Below the pieces are notes generated by a model, which saw only the letters and a list, made by a program, of their open reading frames with translations, was not told where the DNA came from and ran no database searches. Of a stretch of 9,575 nucleotides of DNA, positions 6,407 through 9,575 are shown piece after piece. The translations under genes and the position numbers were made by a program. Position 1 is the first letter of the stretch. Every line of letters begins with the position of its first letter. Origin of the DNA: Candidatus Poseidoniaceae archaeon (GTDB lineage Archaea; Thermoplasmatota; Poseidoniia; Poseidoniales; Poseidoniaceae); NCBI GenBank assembly GCA_028822955.1, contig JAPKCL010000061.1, positions 1 to 9,575 of the forward strand, written 5' to 3'.

Positions 6407-7753
6407 ATGCGCGTTTGGGCTCTTTGTGTTCTTCTCTTAGCCAGTGCGTCCGTGCCAATGCTCACATCTGCACAACAACCCGATATCATACAGGAACATT
6501 GGTATCATACCTATACAACACTCACAGCCGATGTGAATGCTTGGGCTGATGACCATCCCGACATTGTTGACTTGACCTCAGCAGGTCAAACTGAACTCGG
6601 AAAGAACCTCTGGGTTGTACGAATTTCTGATTGGAGTAACGATACAAAACCTGATGGAACAGACAAAGAGATTGTCTACATCGACGGAGGCCATCACGGT
6701 AACGAACATTTAGGAACGGAATTGGCATTTCTTACCGCAGAATTCTATATTGAAGGATGGGCTGCTGGGGACCAAGAAGCCATTGATGTGCTCACCAATA
6801 CCGAACTTCACGTTCTCATCATGCTCAATGCTGACGGGAATGATTTAGACACTCGCTGGAACATTAATCAAGTTGATTTGAATCGAAATTACGACCATCA
6901 CTGGAATGAACAAGATGAAACTCAACCAGGTTCAGGTCCGTTCAGTGAAGCAGAAACAGCTGCCAATGCCAATTACATGAATACCGTTGTTCCCAATGCA
7001 GACTTGTATGTTACAATGCATACAGGGGTTTGGATTATGTTGCATCCATGGGGCTACATCCCAGACCAGCCAATCGATTGGGAAATGTTCCATTTTATTC
7101 GTGAAGATGTTCACGCTAACATATCGGATATACCGATTCGAAACGCCAATCAAGGCCTTTATCCTAATTCGGGAACCTCCCGAGACTATGGCTACGGCAT
7201 CATGGGATACCCGACCTTCACCTTTGAGACCGATGATGAGCAGTGGTTGCTTGGAACTGCAGAAGCACTCTCTGACCGCTTGGGTGAAGAACTCGAAGTT
7301 ATGCGTTATCTCATTGACAATGTCTGGAGTTGGCGAGCGCGTTTGGAAGTGCAATCAATCGTTCTAACTGATGATGAATTAACATTCGATGTCAATAATC
7401 TTGGCCGTGCAACCACGGCTAATGCGACGCTGCAATACATCGACTCATCTGGTGACGTGGTTTGGAACTCAACGAATTTTTCAGTAAATGCTACCAATTC
7501 TGCACAAGTCACCTTCGATACAACTTCACTTTCAATGACGGTAGATGGTACTTGGGAGTTGCGTTACCAAGTACGAATCGTAGATTCTGCCCGCTGGGTT
7601 TCTGAACCAATTGAGGCGAACATGGTGGATGTTATCGAAGACGAAGAGTCGAGTTTCTTGATCGGTTATGGATTGTTTAATCCTGTAACTATTATCGCTG
7701 GCTTTGTAGCTATTGCGGCAGTGGTCCAGAGTGAAAAAGAAGAAGAAAACTGA
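6407..7753 (+). CDS. Secreted, membrane-anchored M14 zinc carboxypeptidase
   Basis: A 448-residue metallocarboxypeptidase that removes C-terminal residues from peptides outside the cell. It has a signal peptide (1-22, cleavage probably after TSA), an M14 catalytic domain (about 30-310), a small beta-sandwich domain (about 313-415) and a C-terminal anchor helix (about 424-441) with an acidic tail. Zinc ligands are His97 and Glu100 (HGNE) and His205 (TMHTG). Substrate-carboxylate residues are Asn159-Arg160 (VDLNRNY), with Arg150 a possible match to CPA Arg127. Tyr261 (SRDY) and catalytic Glu274 (FTFET) complete the site, and the GPFSEAET motif before the third ligand is typical. There is no activation pro-domain. 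The specificity pocket cannot be read reliably. Six N-X-S/T sequons fit an extracellular location. No strong ribosome binding site precedes the ATG; it may rely on readthrough from the gene 42 nt upstream. Confidence 0.93.
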   Translation: MRVWALCVLLLASASVPMLTSAQQPDIIQEHWYHTYTTLTADVNAWADDHPDIVDLTSAGQTELGKNLWVVRISDWSNDTKPDGTDKEIVYIDGGHHGNEHLGTELAFLTAEFYIEGWAAGDQEAIDVLTNTELHVLIMLNADGNDLDTRWNINQVDLNRNYDHHWNEQDETQPGSGPFSEAETAANANYMNTVVPNADLYVTMHTGVWIMLHPWGYIPDQPIDWEMFHFIREDVHANISDIPIRNANQGLYPNSGTSRDYGYGIMGYPTFTFETDDEQWLLGTAEALSDRLGEELEVMRYLIDNVWSWRARLEVQSIVLTDDELTFDVNNLGRATTANATLQYIDSSGDVVWNSTNFSVNATNSAQVTFDTTSLSMTVDGTWELRYQVRIVDSARWVSEPIEANMVDVIEDEESSFLIGYGLFNPVTIIAGFVAIAAVVQSEKEEEN

Positions 7754-7790
7754 TGAACTATAGCACTTCTTTTGACTGTAATCGAGTCGC

Positions 7791-7830
7791 GAGGTTTCAA
7801 ATGCTTCAAGCACTACGCAGGTATAGGTGA
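7791..7830 (+). CDS. Possible 9-codon leader mini-ORF upstream of pepA
   Basis: GAGGT at 7791-7795 is followed 5 nt later by ATG (7801) and an open frame encoding MLQALRRYR, ending at TGA (7828-7830). The stop codon lies inside the AGGTGA ribosome binding site of pepA. The reading frame is therefore 7801-7830, with its ribosome binding site included in the range. Such an arrangement could couple or attenuate translation of the aminopeptidase. A 9-codon frame can easily be chance, so the call is tentative. Confidence 0.25.
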
Positions 7831-7834
7831 ACTC

Positions 7835-9328
7835 ATGAAAGTAAGCGTAAGCCCCGGCCACAACATTAACGGAACTCTAATTTTGCCCCTTTTCGAAGGC
7901 TCTGAAGCAGTTCCAGAATCTCATGAAGCAGGCCTTCATACCGCATTGAAGGCCCAAATCAATCGTATTCTTCAAGATGGAGATTTCAAAGGAAAATTGA
8001 AATCTACAATGTCGATTTTTGGTGGCGAAGGTGGAAAAGCAATGCTCGTCGGCCTTGGCAAGGAAGATGAGGCAGATGTCCACTCCTATCGTAAAGCAGG
8101 TGCAGCAGTCATTGCTGGCCGAAAGAAAGTTCACGGAACAGATTTGACTGTTGGATTCAGTGGCTCATCCATTGAAACAATGGGCGCTTTTACTGAAGGT
8201 ATGCTCTTGCGTGATTATTCCTACGACCATTACAAACAACAAGATGAAGAAGATAAAGAAAGCGAACTCGATGTTCGAATCACTTGTGATGAAGGCCAAG
8301 AAGATGAACTTAGTTCAGCCATCAAGGTTCATGCTGGTGTTGCCTCCGGTGTTCACCTTTCACGAGATCTTGGAAACTGTCCTCCAAACGATATGTACCC
8401 TGAAGCATTTGCCGACCAGGCATGGGAATGGGCAAAGCAATACGACGATGTCGAAGTAACCATCATCAATTACGAACAAGCAGTCAAAGCCGGAATGGGC
8501 GGACTAGTTGCAGTTGGTATGGGCTCAGCACGTAAGCCATGCATGGTCATCTTTGAACTCAATGGTAAGAAAACCGGTCGCTGCCCTCTGCTCGTCGGTA
8601 AGGGGATTACTTTCGATACCGGTGGTATTTCACTCAAGCCTGGTGCAAACATGGACGAAATGAAGTATGACATGGGTGGCTCTGCTACCGTATTCGGCAC
8701 CATGCAAGCACTTGCCTCAACTGGGCACAAAGGAAAGGTCGTTGCTATCACATGTATGGCTGAGAACATGCCTTCATCCAATGCTCTACGCCCAGGTGAC
8801 GTTATCAAAACCCTCTCTGGAAAAACCATTGAAATCCTCAACACGGATGCTGAAGGACGCCTCGTTCTTTCTGATGGATTGTGGAAAGCCGGTGAATTCG
8901 ATCCTGAATACATCATTGACTTTGCAACACTGACTGGTGCATGCGTCGTCGCTCTTGGCCACGAAGCAACCGGCCTTTGGTCCAACGATGATGATTTCCG
9001 AACTCGGATTCATGATGCTGGTAACGCCGTTGATGAACTCGCTTGGCCTATGCCACTCCTTCCTGCCTTTGAGAAGGAAATGACGAACTCAAAAATTGCT
9101 GACACCCGAAACCTCGGTGCAGGTCGTTGGGGCGGTGCAAATACCGCAGCCGCCTTCTTGAAACAATTCGTTCCAAACCGTAACTACGAGAAAGATGGTG
9201 AACAAATTACCTGGGCACACATGGATATCGCAGGAACATACTGGGGTGCAAAGACCAACTCAATGGTTGGAAACGGCGCTACAGGAATTCATGTTCGAAC
9301 CATATACCACCTCATCACCAATGGATGA
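7835..9328 (+). CDS. pepA: Leucyl aminopeptidase, M17 family
   Basis: A 497-residue cytosolic metallo-aminopeptidase that removes N-terminal residues, preferring leucine-like ones, and acts as a hexamer in its family. The length matches E. coli PepA (503). The N-terminal domain (1-160) is variable; the catalytic domain (about 165-497) is complete. Metal ligands Lys256, Asp261 (VGKGITFD), Asp279 (KYDMGG), Asp338 and Glu340 (NTDAEGRL), and catalytic Lys268 and Arg342, all sit six positions later than their bovine lens counterparts. DLGNCPPNDMYPEAFA precedes the catalytic core as usual. The ATG at 7835 is chosen because AGGTGA lies 4-5 nt upstream; a TTG 63 bp earlier would add 21 residues unlike the family. 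It lies 81 nt after the carboxypeptidase gene and 24 nt before the kinase. It would finish digestion of imported peptides. M17 is patchy in archaea, so ancient bacterial transfer is likely. Confidence 0.96.
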   Translation: MKVSVSPGHNINGTLILPLFEGSEAVPESHEAGLHTALKAQINRILQDGDFKGKLKSTMSIFGGEGGKAMLVGLGKEDEADVHSYRKAGAAVIAGRKKVHGTDLTVGFSGSSIETMGAFTEGMLLRDYSYDHYKQQDEEDKESELDVRITCDEGQEDELSSAIKVHAGVASGVHLSRDLGNCPPNDMYPEAFADQAWEWAKQYDDVEVTIINYEQAVKAGMGGLVAVGMGSARKPCMVIFELNGKKTGRCPLLVGKGITFDTGGISLKPGANMDEMKYDMGGSATVFGTMQALASTGHKGKVVAITCMAENMPSSNALRPGDVIKTLSGKTIEILNTDAEGRLVLSDGLWKAGEFDPEYIIDFATLTGACVVALGHEATGLWSNDDDFRTRIHDAGNAVDELAWPMPLLPAFEKEMTNSKIADTRNLGAGRWGGANTAAAFLKQFVPNRNYEKDGEQITWAHMDIAGTYWGAKTNSMVGNGATGIHVRTIYHLITNG

Positions 9329-9352
9329 AGCGATTTTCTGAGGCCGTAACTC

Positions 9353-9575
9353 ATGCATCGCCGTGCATCACTTCCAGCACGCATCAATATTTTAGGTGAA
9401 CATACGGATTATTCCGGCGGTCTCGCCCTTCCTTTTGCGACTCATCTTCGCTTAACCCTGAACGCTTACTCACAACAAGAAGGGTATGCTGGTGATGCTA
9501 CAGTCGTTGAATTATGGCGTGCAGCGGGTGGTTGGCCAGCACGTTTGTCTGTCGAGAGTCAAATCCCCATTGGCG
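9353..9575 (+). CDS. Galactokinase-like GHMP kinase, 5' part only
   Basis: The first 74 residues of a kinase that runs off the window. Residues 9-27 (ARINILGEHTDYSGG, then LALP) match the galactokinase signature (GRVNLIGEHTDYN-GG). In that family, Arg, Glu, His and Asp of this block contact the sugar. The last visible residues, SQIPIG, match the start of the phosphate-binding motif (typically P-x-G-A-G-L-S-S-S). Only about 60 residues separate the signature glycine from this point, against about 90 in E. coli GalK, so the N-terminal lobe is compact. The substrate may be galactose or another sugar; it cannot be fixed from this fragment. The ATG at 9353 has GAGG about 10 nt upstream and is the only start that fits the family N-terminus. 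Same strand and 24-nt gap suggest cotranscription with pepA. Confidence 0.85.
   Translation, partial: MHRRASLPARINILGEHTDYSGGLALPFATHLRLTLNAYSQQEGYAGDATVVELWRAAGGWPARLSVESQIPIG

Noticed and set aside
6932..7354. 140-codon minus-strand frame and 126-codon plus-strand frame inside the carboxypeptidase gene
   Set aside because: The M14 gene has a complete catalytic set across this stretch, so these are alternative-frame shadows rich in Cys, His and Ile without motifs.
7772..7834. TTG start extending the M17 aminopeptidase by 21 residues
   Set aside because: The ATG at 7835 has a clear AGGTGA site and gives the usual family N-terminus; the TTG has neither.
8470..8985. 171-codon open frame on the minus strand
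   Set aside because: It lies wholly antisense to the catalytic domain of the M17 aminopeptidase, whose active-site residues are all intact. It has no family resemblance or ribosome binding site.
1..9575. CRISPR arrays, insertion sequences, phage or toxin-antitoxin genes
   Set aside because: No spaced direct repeats, transposase motifs, terminal inverted repeats or small toxin-like pairs were seen. The coding content is continuous housekeeping and surface genes.

Overview
The window most likely comes from an archaeon, and marine planktonic Euryarchaeota (Marine Group II/III, Poseidoniales-like) are the best guess. The evidence is a deoxyhypusine-synthase-family gene, a proteobacterial-type M17 aminopeptidase beside a secreted M14 carboxypeptidase, cell-surface proteins anchored by a C-terminal membrane helix and rich in N-glycosylation sequons, TATA-like elements, and GGTGA-type ribosome binding sites in a moderate-GC genome. 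No 16S or ribosomal marker is present, so the lineage is inferred.

Left half, minus strand, read from about 5.7 kb down to 0: a ureohydrolase (agmatinase type), S-adenosylmethionine decarboxylase, a deoxyhypusine-synthase-family enzyme and a 1058-residue surface glycoprotein lie head to tail. Gaps are 57 nt, 1 nt and a GTGA overlap, so they look like one operon. The first three genes form a polyamine module: the ureohydrolase would release putrescine or spermidine from a guanidino precursor, AdoMet decarboxylase makes the aminopropyl donor, and the third enzyme moves aminobutyl groups. The third enzyme lacks the Lys-His-His segment of canonical deoxyhypusine synthases and looks like the bacterial DHS-like/SpeY type, so it may make a free polyamine such as homospermidine. 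A tRNA-Gly(GCC), cut by the window edge, follows on the same strand.

The 236-bp divergent region at 5703-5938 carries TATA-like elements for both directions, two adjacent 10-bp palindromes and a GC-rich hairpin in the probable leader of the polyamine operon.

Right half, plus strand: a small conserved archaeal-type protein of unknown function, a secreted and membrane-anchored M14 zinc carboxypeptidase, a cytosolic M17 leucyl aminopeptidase with complete metal site, and the start of a galactokinase-like GHMP kinase that runs off the window. The two peptidases fit a peptide-scavenging lifestyle, with outer trimming followed by inner hydrolysis. A 9-codon mini-ORF with its own ribosome binding site sits directly before the aminopeptidase and ends inside that gene's ribosome binding site.

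There are no insertion sequences, CRISPR arrays or phage genes. The most interesting points are the altered DHS-family enzyme, the translational coupling of a surface glycoprotein to polyamine genes, the palindrome pair, the mini-ORF and the compact kinase N-terminus.
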